A DNA stretch of 64,000 nucleotides, from positions 8,885,385 through 8,949,384 of the forward strand of contig CM067084.1 in assembly GCA_034008185.1 (NCBI GenBank). Direction: 5' to 3'. The notes under the pieces are model-generated. The model was not told where the DNA came from, did not search any database, and saw only the letters and a program-made list of their open reading frames with translations. Shown here piece by piece: positions 26,101 through 37,000 of the stretch. Every line of letters begins with the position of its first letter. Within the stretch, counting starts at the first letter, position 1. Position numbers and translations under genes: made by a program. The stretch comes from Gorsachius magnificus. Taxonomy: Eukaryota > Chordata > Aves > Pelecaniformes > Ardeidae.

Positions 26101-27226
26101 AGAAAACCTACACAAACTGGGATGCCCTAAAAACAGATTTACCATCTCATATAACTACAGCCTTTCAGAAAAATCCAGGATTTCCAACTCAACTTCACTG
26201 AATCTAATGCCAAACTCAAGGCTCATTTCAGAGAAATCAAAACAGAGTTGACTGACAGTCTCTTATGACAAGTACAGTTGTGAAGTTAAAATAAAAAAAG
26301 GCTTTATAAGTACAAACAAGTTTAGCATCTAAACTCCAGCTAAGCTCCACCATGTAAATTGAATTAGAAATTCTAGGGAAAAACACACACCTCTGTGCCT
26401 TAACATGAGATGTTTGCCTACCTTACCTAAACAGAGGTTACTAATACTGTATACATACAAGACCACTGTAGGTCAAGTCTAAGACAGATTGAAAATCTAA
26501 AAGAAAATATTTTTCGTGTCATCTTGTGATGAGTGCCTTATAAATACATGGACTGGCAAGAAGGATGACAAAACACGCACTCTTGGCTGTCCAGACTGAG
26601 TTTGAGACTAACCATTCCCATACACTGAATGAAATTTCCCGTGAGTGTTGGAAAAACACAGTGAAATTAAACAAACTGATAATAAAAACAAATAGGCTCA
26701 TGCGAAATAGACTTAAGTGATTTCCAAATTGTCTTACTATAGTCCCACCCTAGAGGAACAGAACAGTACTGCAAATCCTCATCCAGGCTGGAGATGAGAA
26801 AATGGTGGGGGCTGAGGCTCCCCTTCATCCCCTCCAGTGTCTTCAAGTCTTCTAGATTAAGACACCATAGAATAAGTACCTCAGAACCACCCTGCAGTTC
26901 CTGTCCAACTCCCAATATAATACTACACTAAAACTCTGGAAAATAAAGTGATGTAGCCATTACAGTTCAAGAGTTTGAAGCATGAGGGTTTCATTTGCAA
27001 AAGACCAGAATACCTTTCACCTCAGAAACCCTTCTTGTTATTAAATTTACATTAGAGTCCCAGCCCCTACCAGTCAGCTTTCATGATTAAAAAAGAAAAA
27101 ATTATTGCAGTGTGTTTGGGTTTTTTTCATGGGCATCATATACATAAAGTTCTAAAGAACATTCATCTTTTTACTCTTTGTTTTCTGTAAACCAAGGAGC
27201 TCACCATTGTAATTGCTCATTGTAAC
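2172..27226 (-). CDS. Hypothetical spliced gene A (unrecognised protein)
   Basis: I assembled this model from minus-strand open frames flanked by AG acceptors and GT donors. Candidate exons in transcript order: 27205-27226 (ATG at 27220-27218, MSNYN), 24320-24456 (includes [20 protein letters not shown]), 22291-22461 (ends [11 protein letters not shown]), 19543-19590, 16190-16246, 14466-14592 (includes [20 protein letters not shown]), 12480-12551 ([19 protein letters not shown]), 12007-12106, 10942-11112 (includes [20 protein letters not shown]), 8020-8221 (includes [20 protein letters not shown]), 7228-7278 and 2172-2283 (includes [20 protein letters not shown]). Reading phases join from 27.2 to 12.0 kb and from 11.1 to 7.2 kb. 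The join at 12.0 to 11.1 kb fails, so an exon or frame is wrong there. Donors such as GTAAGT at 24318 and 10940 and GTATGT at 22289 are strong. A start in the CpG island is plausible, with non-coding leader exons near 33037 and 30005-30047. I recognise no family or domain, and chance open frames are possible. Confidence 0.35.
4542..4560 (+). repeat. Poly(A)-rich tract
   Basis: A run of about 18 A followed by GGGAAAAAAG, a simple low-complexity tract in intron-like DNA. Confidence 0.8.
12822..13622 (+). mobile_element. CR1 LINE fragment, 5'-truncated, frameshifted
   Basis: This is the 3' part of a CR1 non-LTR retrotransposon: the C-terminal part of the ORF2 endonuclease/reverse-transcriptase protein plus the 3' UTR. 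The frame opening near 12822 reads through [14 protein letters not shown], shifts near 12937 to [18 protein letters not shown] and continues through [19 protein letters not shown] and [20 protein letters not shown]. It then shifts again near 13325 to [20 protein letters not shown]. The 3' UTR ends in CTATTCTATCATTCTG. At least two frameshifts make it a dead copy. The upstream reverse-transcriptase palm and the endonuclease are missing, as expected from 5' truncation during target-primed reverse transcription. It is more diverged than the copies at 17.7 kb and 63.5 kb and belongs to a different CR1 subfamily, judged by its 3' end. Confidence 0.95.
17494..17498. repeat. Left target-site duplication of the LTR (GTTAC)
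   Basis: The five bases GTTAC directly precede the TG terminus of the LTR and match exactly the five bases that follow its CA terminus. This fixes both ends of the insertion to the base. Confidence 0.85.
17714..17737. repeat. 10-bp perfect inverted repeat at the CR1 5' junction
   Basis: GTCTAAGTCA at 17714-17723 is the exact reverse complement of TGACTTAGAC at 17728-17737, with a 4-base loop (TCAA). The right arm is genuine CR1 sequence (codons for DLD). The left arm lies between the LTR flank and the element, so it looks like a snap-back copy made when reverse transcription ended. Confidence 0.8.
17715..18657 (+). mobile_element. Young CR1 LINE insertion inside the LTR
   Basis: This 5'-truncated CR1 copy lies within the LTR and is therefore younger than it. 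It is flanked by TAATG at 17710-17714 and again at 18658-18662, a short candidate target duplication. LTR sequence continues on each side, ending GTAGGA on the left and resuming GAGAAAATAAC on the right. The element carries the ORF2 C-terminus described in the separate coding entry. Its CR1 3' end includes CTAGGGGTCCCTTCCAACCC and two copies of an ATTCTATG-type octamer. It matches the minus-strand copy at 63.47 kb closely over their common part, so both come from one recently active subfamily. Confidence 0.93.
17729..18568 (+). CDS. CR1 ORF2 C-terminal remnant, reverse-transcriptase end
   Basis: An unbroken frame of 279 codons plus a TAG stop lies in the CR1 copy. In host terms it is a truncated retrotransposon protein, not a gene. 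It begins [19 protein letters not shown], and FADD near 17766-17777 is the conserved reverse-transcriptase catalytic box (the Y/FxDD type). Downstream blocks are [86 protein letters not shown] and [20 protein letters not shown], in the order usual for the CR1 C-terminal domain. The endonuclease and the front of the reverse transcriptase are absent. The frame is open because the copy is young; no start or promoter is present. Confidence 0.9.
   Translation, partial: DLDSEIECTLSKFADDTKLSGAVDTPEGRDVIQRDLDRLERWACVNLMRFNKAKCKVMHLGRGNPQYQYRLGEERIESSPAERDLGVLVDEKLDMSRPWALAAQKANHTLGCIRRSVASRSREVILPLYSALVRPHLEYCVQLWSPQHKKDMELLERVQRRATKMIRGLEHLSYEDTLRELGLFSLEKRRLRGDLITAFQYLKGAYRKDGENLFSTASCERTRGNGFKLNQGRFRLDIRKKFFTMRVVKHWNRLPREVVEAPSLGTFKDRLDGALSNLI
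18947..18951. repeat. Right target-site duplication of the LTR (GTTAC)
   Basis: This is the second copy of GTTAC, immediately after the CA terminus of the LTR. The perfect match between the copies argues for one clean integration followed by LTR-LTR recombination. Confidence 0.85.
20630..20962 (+). mobile_element. Short, old CR1 LINE 3' fragment
   Basis: Translation gives [20 protein letters not shown], then [20 protein letters not shown] and [18 protein letters not shown], the last part of CR1 ORF2. A frameshift occurs near [12 protein letters not shown], where the family normally reads a conserved SLEIFK-like block. The 3' UTR reads GGTTGGACTGGATGATCTCC and ends near CATTCTGCGAT. Only about 330 bp remain and the octamer end is degraded, so this copy is older than the one at 17.7 kb. 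Confidence 0.9.
23068..23161. repeat. Two tandem copies of a roughly 46-55 bp unit
   Basis: AAAAGGGGAACATCCTGACT occurs at 23068-23087 and again, identical, at 23114-23133. Each copy is followed by AAGGCTGGATAA (23091-23102 and 23150-23161). The second copy has about 12 extra bases between these blocks. The sequence around it (about 22.95-23.65 kb) has an LTR-like look on the minus strand, including a TTATATTTAAATTAG box. No target duplication was found, so the wider element is not called. Confidence 0.75.
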
Positions 27227-27569
27227 CTGATAGCTAGAAAACACCCAACTCCATCTCTACTCAATTTAAAATCTGGCTAAGAATATGCTTCCTTCAAGCC
27301 CTGCTGAGGGGTGGAACTAATGTCCCGGTGCACTGTACGCAAGGAAGGAGAATGCCTGCCAGGCCCTGTCTAACACCCCTCTGCACCATTGCTACGGCAG
27401 AAATGCAGCAGCGCACAGAACACATGAGGATTTCCCCCATTTCAGTAGCTGGCACCAGAGCTCTGTCCCAGCCTCGCCGCATCCTCCACAAGCAGCTCCA
27501 GTCAAAGTTCTGAGGTTGGACTGCAGCGAGTGAGTACAAGTCGCATACAAGATCTATATATTGTTACTA

Positions 27570-27581
27570 CCCCCCCCCCCC
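27570..27581 (+). repeat. Homopolymer run of 12 C
   Basis: C12 is followed by AACCCC. It is a simple repeat, probably length-variable, with no gene on it. Confidence 0.9.
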
Positions 27582-30500
27582 AACCCCGTTAACAAGGGCA
27601 CCGCAGTTCAAAGGTTAAAAAAAAATATCACAGCAAGATATCACGATATCAGACTTTCCTTGTGTCCTGCTTTCTGATCTGAGGAATGTGCAGCAGTCAA
27701 GGGTGCTCTCAGTCAGATGATGATGTCTAATCGAGCTGTCTGTAGCACCATAGAAAGCTTCTGCTTAAAGAAACCAATAGGCAAGGGAAAAATGGCTGCC
27801 AGCCATCACCACTTACAATCTCTATTCGAATCACATAGCACACAGTTGTTTTGTATTTTAGAGGATGAATGAATACCTTCATAAAATGAGCCTAGGAAAT
27901 AAGTTCTAATGCTAAAATTGTTTATAGACTGTGTATAATGAAGATCAGATCTGTTTAAAAGAGGACAAAAAAAATCAAGGTTAAAGTCTTGGGGTGAGGG
28001 CATGTTAAAAGGAAAATCAAATCAAAGTTTTTTTGTTTTTTCCTTTTAAATCAAAGTTGAACTGACACCTTCTTTTAACAGAGGATTTTCCTCTTACTCC
28101 CAAGAAGAAAGTTGCCTCATCTTTCTGCAGCACACAGAAAATATAGCAGCATTTTAATGGTGCTGAAGTGACTGACTTCAGACTCTTTAGTTACTGGACC
28201 CTGCACTAAAGTCATCCGAGTTGTTTAATCCGAGCCCCAAACCAGTTTTACAGGCTCATTTGCATTGCACTGTATCCAGTCGACACATCCAAGGGCTGCA
28301 CAGCCCAACCAGCAGGCCACAGAGACCGAAACCCACAACCCTATTGAGAAGAAAGCTAAAATTTATCTGGCTCCACAAATGCTCACAGGCCATAACCCAG
28401 TCTTCAAACAGTACCTCCTACCTGAGATTTCACAGGCTTTTCCTAATCAGTGAAGATGATATGATAGTGGTTTGTGTCTTTGAAGGCCAAGTGTAGGTAT
28501 GCATTAGCAATAGCAGAAACGCTATCAGGAATCACCTCTGATGGCTAAATCAGCACTCTGGATCACTGCAATGCACTGACTCCCTTCACAGCTGCTTAAG
28601 TGCAGTCAAAAAGTTTTGCTCAGCAAACGCTGCCCAGCTACATAATCATCCTTTCTTCATTGGATCACAAACTTGGGAGCTCCTTCCTGCATGGCTCTCT
28701 GAAAATGCAGCTCTATTTTCTGCCATATAAAGCAATTCGCTGCACTGCCATCACACTTGGCCTTCTGTCCTGATGCCACTGAGCACATTGTAAAGTTTAC
28801 TTATAAAGCCAAAAGGGCTTCATCAAGAGTTATAGGTTTGAAATATAAGTATACATAATGGCAGTCATCTAGCTTATTTTGTTGCTGATTAATTTGCCTT
28901 ACTTTACATAAAATAAACATTGCACACATGATTTTTTTTTCAGTTTCTTCTGTATACACATCTACCTCAAATGACCATTTATAGCTCGGTCTTGCTATGC
29001 ACCGAAGTCATCCTTCCCTGCTGTTCTCCTATTTATGATCTTTATTGCATTTTCGTTTTGAAGCAACTCTCCCTCTTTCCCTTTCCCACTTCCAACAGTT
29101 ACCAGTCAGAGATTTCTCCAGCACTTAGAAATATTACCATCACTTAAACAGTACATCATGACCAAACTTAAAATGGAGAAACTAGTGTGGTATGGAAACC
29201 AGTAAGAGTAGCAGCTCTTAGCATAAAAGAAAAATAAATGTTAAATTGCAAACCAAGAAGGTAGATCCTATATCCTATCAAAAAGGTAGGCCACATGTAG
29301 TCAGATACAAACTTCTCAGCTTCAGGGGAATCACTGCCACACCCACAAGATTGTAACTTGGCTCAAACAGCATTTTCACCATCACAGAAACCATCAACAC
29401 CGTAAAAGAAGTCCGAGGTTAATTTAGCCTGATGATTTTGCGGTTGAAATTAGTTCTCATTAGAAAGCTAGGGATCATGTTCTGTCGAGAGAGATGTGTA
29501 TTTTATAAAACCATCCGACAAACTCAAGAGAACCAGAAAAGTTTTCAGGTGCAGATGAAAAGACTCTGACCTTTCACACTTGTCTGCTTTTTCTAGTTCT
29601 ATCCCCCAAACTAACCTTACTTCCTGACCCACACATCTAGGTATATTTTACATTCACTTAAACCTATGTAGATTGAATAGACTTACTCCAAATCTAGACT
29701 CACATAACAAAGGAGAATTGGGCCAAGCATGTAATTTAGCCATCATTTTTATCATTTCTAAAGTTGGCCTTGTTCTAGCTTAAATATAAGCAGTAGCTAA
29801 TATATGATAATTGCTTAATAAATAATCAGGATTGCATCAAAGTTTTCACGTAGCAGTCTACATAGCATATAAAAGCATTAGAGCCACAAAACCTTACACA
29901 CTAACAAGGTTTTATTTACAGCATTAGGCACTAATGACCTTAGAAAGCAACTAAAAAAAAAAAAGAGACCCTGCAGTTTAGACTTAGGTATATAATGTAC
30001 TCACCTTACGTTTCTGTCCCTTTAACAAAACTCAAACTTGAACTTTACTGCACACACTTCAAGTAACATATATTTTGTAAAAATCAATATAATCACAGGC
30101 AGAAAGCTAAATATGTTGCAGAATGAGGCCTAAAACAGTCAAGTGAATAAACCTAAAAACCAGCAAGATAGGAGGCACATCTTAAAAACAGAAAATATGG
30201 ATCCTGTAACAGAACACCTAGTGAAAGAAAACATCCCACATTACTAGCTTATGTAAAGCCCACATCACAAGAACTGTGACAGTCTTTATTATCATTTATT
30301 TTACAGAACTGATTTACTATATGCACATTGTACAAACAACTTATTTAAACTGTTATAACTTTGCTTTTGTTTCAAGTTTCAGCTGTTGCAGTTCAGATGC
30401 TTGCCCTTGGTTCTTCTTTAAATCATCACATGTTCTTTATCAGAGATAATTTTGTTAGCTAGGAAATAGAATTGTAATTTGAAAGCTTGATAGCAAAAGC

Positions 30501-31986
30501 ATCATTTCCTGTAATCCAAGACATGACTTGACCATTAATGCACAAGTAAAAACACCTAAATCATTTGGACGTTGTGTCTTGAAAGGACTAGATTTCCTCT
30601 TGGCTCCTCAGCCGAGTTCTAATAACTTTCTTGGCAAATAAGTAGTGATCAATTTGTCAAAATTAGTTGTTCACAAAATGCAGTAACAGTAAATATTTTA
30701 TCTCACTGCCAGTGGGCACTGACATTTTGAATCTTAAATCAAATGCTACAACAGACCTAAAAAAAAAGAAGCACATTTTCCTTACAAGAGTACACTCCAA
30801 ACACCTGCCATTAGATTATATGCCATTCATTAACAGCCCAGCCCTTCATCCACTCCCAGCTCACCTTGTTTTCCTCTAGTGCTTACAAAACAGAGAATTT
30901 GTTTACAGTTCATGTTTCCCAGAAACAGACATTAAAGTAAACATACAGCAACGCTTGTTTCACAGCAGTACTATGATCCTCTGCAGGATTTGAATTATTC
31001 TTGTGCTAACTGGTGTCCTGTGCTCAGCAAACTGGGTATCTTCTTAAGGACTGAGATGCTGCATAACTGTTGAGCAGCACGACTGGTGCCATCCTTGGCT
31101 AGCCACGGGTGCAGCTCCAAAGGGAATTTTAGGAACAGTTACAGGCAAAGTTGGTAACCCATCATAAATATTACCGTATTATGAGCTAGCAGCCCATAAA
31201 TCCTTTCTCAGTGGCATATCCCTATGGGAAAGAGCATGCAAGCTTCCATATGGTGGTGATATATCATGTGATTTTTTAAAAGGCATAGTGTAACTCGGAC
31301 TTATTTACTGTTCTCTCTCTTTGTATCTGTAAACAAAGAAAAGCTTAAAAGGTTACATTCCTTCCTACTCCTTGCTATGTTATTTAAACCAAACTGAAAG
31401 TTTAGCCACATAAATGTCTGTCATCTGTACTTAATTCTTTGTACTTCTAAATACCCAGATGCGCCTGACTAAATAAAAGGGGGGCTGAAGCATCTCATTT
31501 TTCTGCCAAAGTAACAGAAATAGTGACAGGTAAGAGTAAGAGGAGAATCTTAAAAAACAAGAACTAAGTTAAGCATGCTGAGCACTGATCATATCCTAAA
31601 TAGGTTTTCTCTACCCATCACATGTAACAAAGCACAAAAACTAAGATGCCATTTACTTTTGGCTTAATTAAAAGAATTCAAAGGACATCAGCTAGTCGTA
31701 CAAATCATATCTAGGAAAAGACATCTAAAAAGCTGTTTGAACATGTGCTAAGGAACACACTCAAATTAGTCACATTTTCTTTTCCCAGTTCTCCAATACA
31801 ATCACAAAGGTTCAAAAGAAAAATGGCATTCCACTAATAAGGAAACCAAATAATGGGACATATTCATCCCCCCTTCTTGCCACTTCCTTTCTTCAAAGTA
31901 AACCATTTGTTCTGCAATTTATTACTTCCTCTCAATTTGATATGGTGAGGAAAAGGCACCAGTCTATGGGAAAAACAGGAGACATG
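27582..31986. other. Intron-like stretch, no clear gene
   Basis: I see no recognisable repeat and no convincing coding exon. One possible non-coding leader exon on minus (30005-30047) has a strong GTGAGT donor at 30004-29999, but stop codons occur in all three frames. Short A- and T-runs are the only other structure. Confidence 0.4.
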
Positions 31987-32492
31987 AGAATCATAGGAAA
32001 ACTCAGGTTGGAAGGTACCTCAGGAGAGCTCTGATACAACCTCCTATTCAAAGCAGGGTCAGCTCTGAAGTCAGACCAGGTTGATCCAGCTAGGTCCTGA
32101 AAACCCCCAAGGATGAAAACTGCACAAGACGACTCCAAGCAGCCTGTTCTACTGCCTGACTGTCCCCAGGATGAAAAAGTTGTTCCTTATACCCAGTCAG
32201 AACCTCTCATTTCAATTTATGCCTGTTTATGCCACTGTAAAAAAGCCTGGCTCCATCTCCTCAATAATCTCCTCATAGGTACTAGAAGGCTGCCCCAAAG
32301 CTGCCTCTTTTTCCCCTGCTGAAAAAGGTAGTTTCCTCAGCTTTTCCTCACAAAGCAAGTACTTCCACCACCTGGTCATCTCAGTGGGCCTCTGCTGGGC
32401 TCCCACATATTAACAGCTTTCTCATATTGCTCAAAACCAGACACAGTACTCCAGATGTGGTCTAAGAAGTGGCTAACACAGCTTCAGCCCTC
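31987..32492 (-). mobile_element. Old CR1 LINE 3' fragment, minus strand
   Basis: Read on the plus strand this begins with a decayed copy of the reverse-complemented CR1 3' end (GAATCATAGGAAAACTCAGG TTGGAAGG). It continues with CAAAGCAGGGTCAGCTCTGA and later ACACAGTACTCCAGATGTGG, all recognisable as antisense CR1. Indels and stops break every reading frame. The right edge is fuzzy: the similarity fades between about 32460 and 32500. It ends some 350 bp left of the CpG island. Confidence 0.85.
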
Positions 32493-33172
32493 CTTGTCTG
32501 CTACCGGGGTGTTATAACCATTCTGCAGTTAGAATGGTGGAGAAAACCCTCCCTTCTCTTGCCATAAGTCACATGCTTCCAGGCTCCCTCATTTACCCCA
32601 CACAAGACCTTGGTCTCCAACTGCCCCAACTTCTGTGCAGACCGGGGGTCAAGGCTGCCTTCCCTAAATGGTCTCTGTGAAGACCCCACCAAGCTCTTTT
32701 TAACATCCCTCATGCTGCACAGTTTGCTCACCCGCTCCTGCAGCAACTTAGCTTGGCAGCACAGCTTCTCACCCAGCACGCACCTCCTACCCCTCCCCAG
32801 CCCCAGGGTGATGCACCAGGCATCCCTGCTGCCCCAGACCGAGAAAGATGCCTCCTCCCTTGGAAGCCTGCTCTGAACAGAAGCCGCTGTGGTGACAAGG
32901 GACGGTGCTCCGGTCGGTGCCAGGGACTTTGCTCTGGGGCAGGCAGCAGACAGCGCAGCATCCCACCTGCGCACAGCACCGCTGCCAAGCACTGCGCTCA
33001 GGGACCGGCGGGGCAGCCACCCAGCTCTCCCCTCACGCCAGCCGAACCAGGCGCAGAGAACGAAACCGCCGTGCGAGGCCAAGCACCGATGGAGGGCAGG
33101 ACCCGAGCAGCGCCCCGGGGCTCCGCTCCGCTCCACCAACCACCCACAGCCCCCGGCGCGCCCGCCTCAACG

Positions 33173-33212
33173 GCCGCCGCCACCGCCACCAACCGCCCGC
33201 CACCGCCGCACG
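33173..33212 (+). repeat. GC-rich CCR-type simple repeat in the CpG island
   Basis: The stretch is built from imperfect CCGCCA/CCACCG units within the promoter core. It explains the proline-, arginine- and alanine-rich chance frames predicted across the island. Confidence 0.6.
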
Positions 33213-33221
33213 CGCCGGCCG

Positions 33222-33257
33222 CCCCGCCCCCTTTGAGCGGAGTAGGCTCCGCCCCCA
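33222..33257. promoter_or_regulatory. Pair of GC boxes
   Basis: CCCCGCCCCC at 33222-33231 and CTCCGCCCCCA at 33247-33257 are Sp1/KLF-type GC boxes. They sit 20-55 bp left of the TCTCGCGAGA element, a typical arrangement for a TATA-less promoter. Confidence 0.6.
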
Positions 33258-33276
33258 CCCGTCGCGTGGCGCTAGG

Positions 33277-33286
33277 TCTCGCGAGA
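33277..33286. promoter_or_regulatory. TCTCGCGAGA palindromic promoter element
   Basis: This is an exact 10-bp palindrome in the centre of the CpG island. The motif is known from vertebrate CpG-island promoters, often bidirectional ones without a TATA box, and commonly lies close to transcription start sites. It therefore suggests initiation within a few tens of bases of 33.28 kb. Confidence 0.7.
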
Positions 33287-34039
33287 GCGGGAGCTCCCCC
33301 CGCCACCCCACCCCCCCCCAGCTCCTAGCAGCGGGGCCGGGGTGGCGGTTGCGGCCTGCGCGGCTCCCGGGCGGCACCGCTGCCCAGCAAGGCCCGTAGC
33401 GGCGGCCCCGCCGCCACCGCTGGCCCAGGGCCGCCGGAGCGCGGCCGATAGGCGGGTCAGAGCAGGGGGTCGGGGTCGGGGCCGGGGTGGGCCCTCGCTG
33501 AGAAGGCCCCGGCCCCGCAGTGGCGGGAGGATGCTGGGGAAGAGCTCTTGCCGGAGAACTGGCCCTCAGGGCAGGGAGCTGAAGTCTGGCAGGGGAAGGA
33601 GGAGGAGAGCGCTTCAGGACACCATTCACCCCCTCTGTCCTCCTGCCGTGTTTTCCACGGGAAAAAGCTCCTGGCGTGTTGGCGGGAAGTCACAGCGCAT
33701 TGCAGCCAGCCCCGCGCATCGGAAAGCTGAGCCTTACGCTAGGTCGTACCTGGAGGCACAACCAGAGAGGCACTGTGTGACTTTTCCTGAAAACGCATAC
33801 ACTGAGATCTAGCCTGACATCTTAGGTTGTGGGATTTACTAGGCAGAAACACTGCTTTAGCATAAATACTGCCCGTCCTTCTACTGCGAGGGAATTGCCT
33901 GCTGACAACATTGAGCCTAGACATATAGATGAGGCTTTTTGCTCTTACTGACTTGGAAGCTTTAGCTCATTTTTTCAGACCGCTTTTAAAAAACCCTGAA
34001 CATTTTACAGTAACAAAGCTGCATGTTTCTAAATACCAG

Positions 34040-37000
34040 TTTGAAAGGTCCGTCACTGAAGTAGATAATGGTTCTTACCCAGCTCCAAGTGAGTCTGTAG
34101 CTCACTAACACAAAAGGGTGGCTTACAGATACCATAAGAATATTTCAAGTGAAGAAATCCTTCATCTGAACCCAGATGAGAATAACAAAAAGGGGTAATA
34201 AAACCAATGCAAGGTATTTACTGTATCATCACTGCTGTCAGAGCAGGGACTAATTTGGCTAAAGAGGGAAACGGGGTACCAAATGAGAGCTTTGATTCAG
34301 TTTCCAGAGAGTGCTGTGTCTCTGGAGAAGATGGAAGGAAAGAACAAAACTTGATCAGTAGGAGCCAACTGTTGATTTTACTCCTTCTTTCAACTGAATC
34401 AGGAATTTAACATGATGAGAAAACACAGCTCTTCGTATGAGCAGCTGGCCAGAGTGACACACAAATCAAGGCTGTCATGGCTCCACTGACATGGAAAGAA
34501 TATCCCTAAGATATTCCTTTGGTTCCTTTTTATATGAAGGGAAGAGAGGAGTGTAACAACAGCCCTCAATTAGGTGCAGACAGAGAATTTGCTTGGTTTT
34601 CTTTTCCATCCCTGGAGGTACAAAGCAACAGACTTTAGCCAATGAGTTTATTTTTCTCTCACTCAGAGTAATTTGAGGTGAGACTGGACTCTTAAGTTCG
34701 CAGTCTTGGGCTGTGAGATTGAGCAAGGAATATTGATTTTCAAGAGGCTGTAGAAGAAATTTTTGAAGACGAGTGAAGGGAAAGTCCAAGGACCCTGACT
34801 CTCAAGCTCTAGCAATTCAGGAGGGCAGGGAGGGTGATGCATAGCTATCTACTCCTTTACTCCGCCGGGGGTTACCATCCCCACCACAGAAGTGGCAGAA
34901 CAGGCGGCTCGGCTCAGGCAGTTCAGGCTGCCCTATTAGCGCAGCTGCCATCAGCTCCAGTTTACATTCCTATGTGAGACTGAACTACAGCAGCAGCGAG
35001 CTCTGATTCATGATCCCTGTTGGAGTTAGCTGCAGTGGCTGAAGAGGTGGCCTCCCCTGCATCTCCTCAGCAAATGCAGCTACATCTCACAGGGATCATG
35101 AATCAGAGTCGGAGCCGGGGGGGGGGGGGGGGGAATAGATTAGGGAAAAGAAGACAGGAAATATGGAACAAGAAGAAAGAACAAAGAAGTGAGGGCAGGA
35201 AAGGAAAGAGCATTAGTAGACAGAGGAAAAGTTATTAGCATGCCAAGAGGAAAAAAAAGAAGGGATAGGAATTTGTTAGGATGTATCTCAAAAGCCTAAA
35301 TTTAAGGGAGGTAGGGGGACAAGGTGCCTCACATCTATTAATACCTCAGAGTTACTGATTATCTTCAGGACTGACTTCAGAAAGAGACAGTAACAAGCTG
35401 TGTGACTCGATAACAGTTACGGAATTCTATAAAATATGGGTCAGCAAACTAAGTGAAAAAGCTTCCATCTGGGATTTTGATATTCCAAGCTCCAGGATGA
35501 AGCAGGGTTACACCCTAAAGAGTTAGTAACATCAGTACAGAAAAGGTTATCACCTGTCTGTATGGGCAATTAAGAAGAAATTAAGAGAAAATAGCATCTC
35601 CAAAGCATAAGGCAGCAAGCTTGGTAGGAAGAAAGGCAAAACCCCTTCTTGCTTGAGTTAGTGAACGATAAGTTAGCAGGCTGGGGGGGAAATCTTTCAA
35701 TTGAAATGATTCAAAAGGTGTACAGGGACCAAACACGGACAAGGAATCAGTCAGCTTCAGTGAACGTAACCCGAAGACATAAAGACTTAGTGAAAACCAG
35801 AGACCTTGGCTATAAATGCTGCCAGGCATTTGCCAACTTGTCAGTTGAGTCATACGGAGCAAAGGAAACCATCAGATCTGAATTAAGTGCTGCTTAGGGA
35901 GTATGAGTTTGGGTTTTTTTCATCCCCTTCTGTTCATCTGTATCTACAAGTTTGCATATGTGCCATCTGTTCAGGATTTGTAAATAAATACTTTTAGCTT
36001 AACTGTTGTTAGGAGTTATTCCAGGGAGGTTTGAGCCCTAAGGCGTTCCTTTCCTTGGGTATGGCCATCCTGAAAAACTGCGCCTTAGATATCTGCGAGG
36101 TGATCACCTGGCCCTGCATGCTTCCATACACGCACGTGGTTCTGTGCCTCTGCATGCAACAGACTCTGCTTCAGAGCTGGCAAAAGGAGCTTCTTGTAGC
36201 TGGTCTCAAGCTGAAATAGTCCAAAAGCCGACTGGCCTTTCTGCATTACAGTAGATGAAATTAAAGACCAGGAACGAGAAAACCAGAGGCAGCTAAAATT
36301 GCAGATACTAAAGAAGCCAAACGGGTATCGCAGGAAGCGGAGCACAGAGGTGAATGGGACTGACAGCCATGGTCAGTTGGCTGGGATGAAAGGACGTAAC
36401 CAGCAGAACAGGAGCAGCTTTCCAAATCACACAGCCTGTAGTGCACGCTGCAAAGACGAATCCTTCCGACAGTTTGTGCAGCAACCACAAAGTAGCAAAA
36501 GGCTGTCAGGTATCGGTTTTATTCTTCTAGCTAAAAGGAAAAAATTTGGTCCATTTTGATCAGTGTAGACAAGGCAGCATATCAAAGTACACTCCGGTTA
36601 AAAGTATCTTACTAAGAAAATTTTTAATTGTTCCAGCAATGAACAGCCAGCAACACCTGAGCTTCCAAGAGCAGAACAGTTTAAGTCTTCTACAGAAGCA
36701 TTTGCTATATAGCATGCCTGTGCCAAGAAGAAGACTGAGATCTTATGTGATGGGAGATGAGGCAATTACTGTTCTCATTAAATTAGTTTGGGCCAGGGTA
36801 CCTCAACTACTCATGAGACAGTTGATTCAAATGTGGGGATGGTAGCGAGTTCAGCACTAATCTCTTGGGAGGAGAATAAGAGAAACTTCAGCATCAGCAG
36901 TTAGGCAAGGGAGGAAGTAGTGAAATAATTCCCACGTGCAGTTCCCATCCCTTAAGCTCTCCATAGAAAATGCCATAGTGGTACCTTGGAGCACTACTAC

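Larger units (their letters stand above)
32850..33620. promoter_or_regulatory. CpG island, probable bidirectional promoter
   Basis: GC content and CpG density rise sharply here against AT-rich surroundings. The core at 33.13-33.50 kb is almost entirely G and C. Promoter elements seen are GC boxes at 33222-33231 and 33247-33257 and the palindrome TCTCGCGAGA at 33277-33286. No TATA box is evident, which fits a broad housekeeping-type promoter. The many long overlapping open frames here on both strands (for example 32501-33139 on minus and 33342-33812 on plus) follow from the lack of AT-rich stop codons and I do not call them genes. Hypothetical spliced genes leave on both sides: A to the left on minus, B to the right on plus. 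Confidence 0.8.

Noticed and set aside
32501..33812. Several long overlapping open frames on both strands, up to 212 codons
   Set aside because: They lie in the CpG island, where GC richness removes stop codons. Their translations are proline-, arginine-, alanine- and glycine-rich on all frames, with no domain.
34991..35238. Plus-strand frame with poly-glycine
   Set aside because: The glycines come from the G17 homopolymer and the upstream part is the hairpin; it is not a gene.
36637..36839. Plus-strand exon candidate with a strong acceptor between two gene B exons
   Set aside because: No donor in the right phase leads to the next exon, whereas skipping it gives a perfect phase join.
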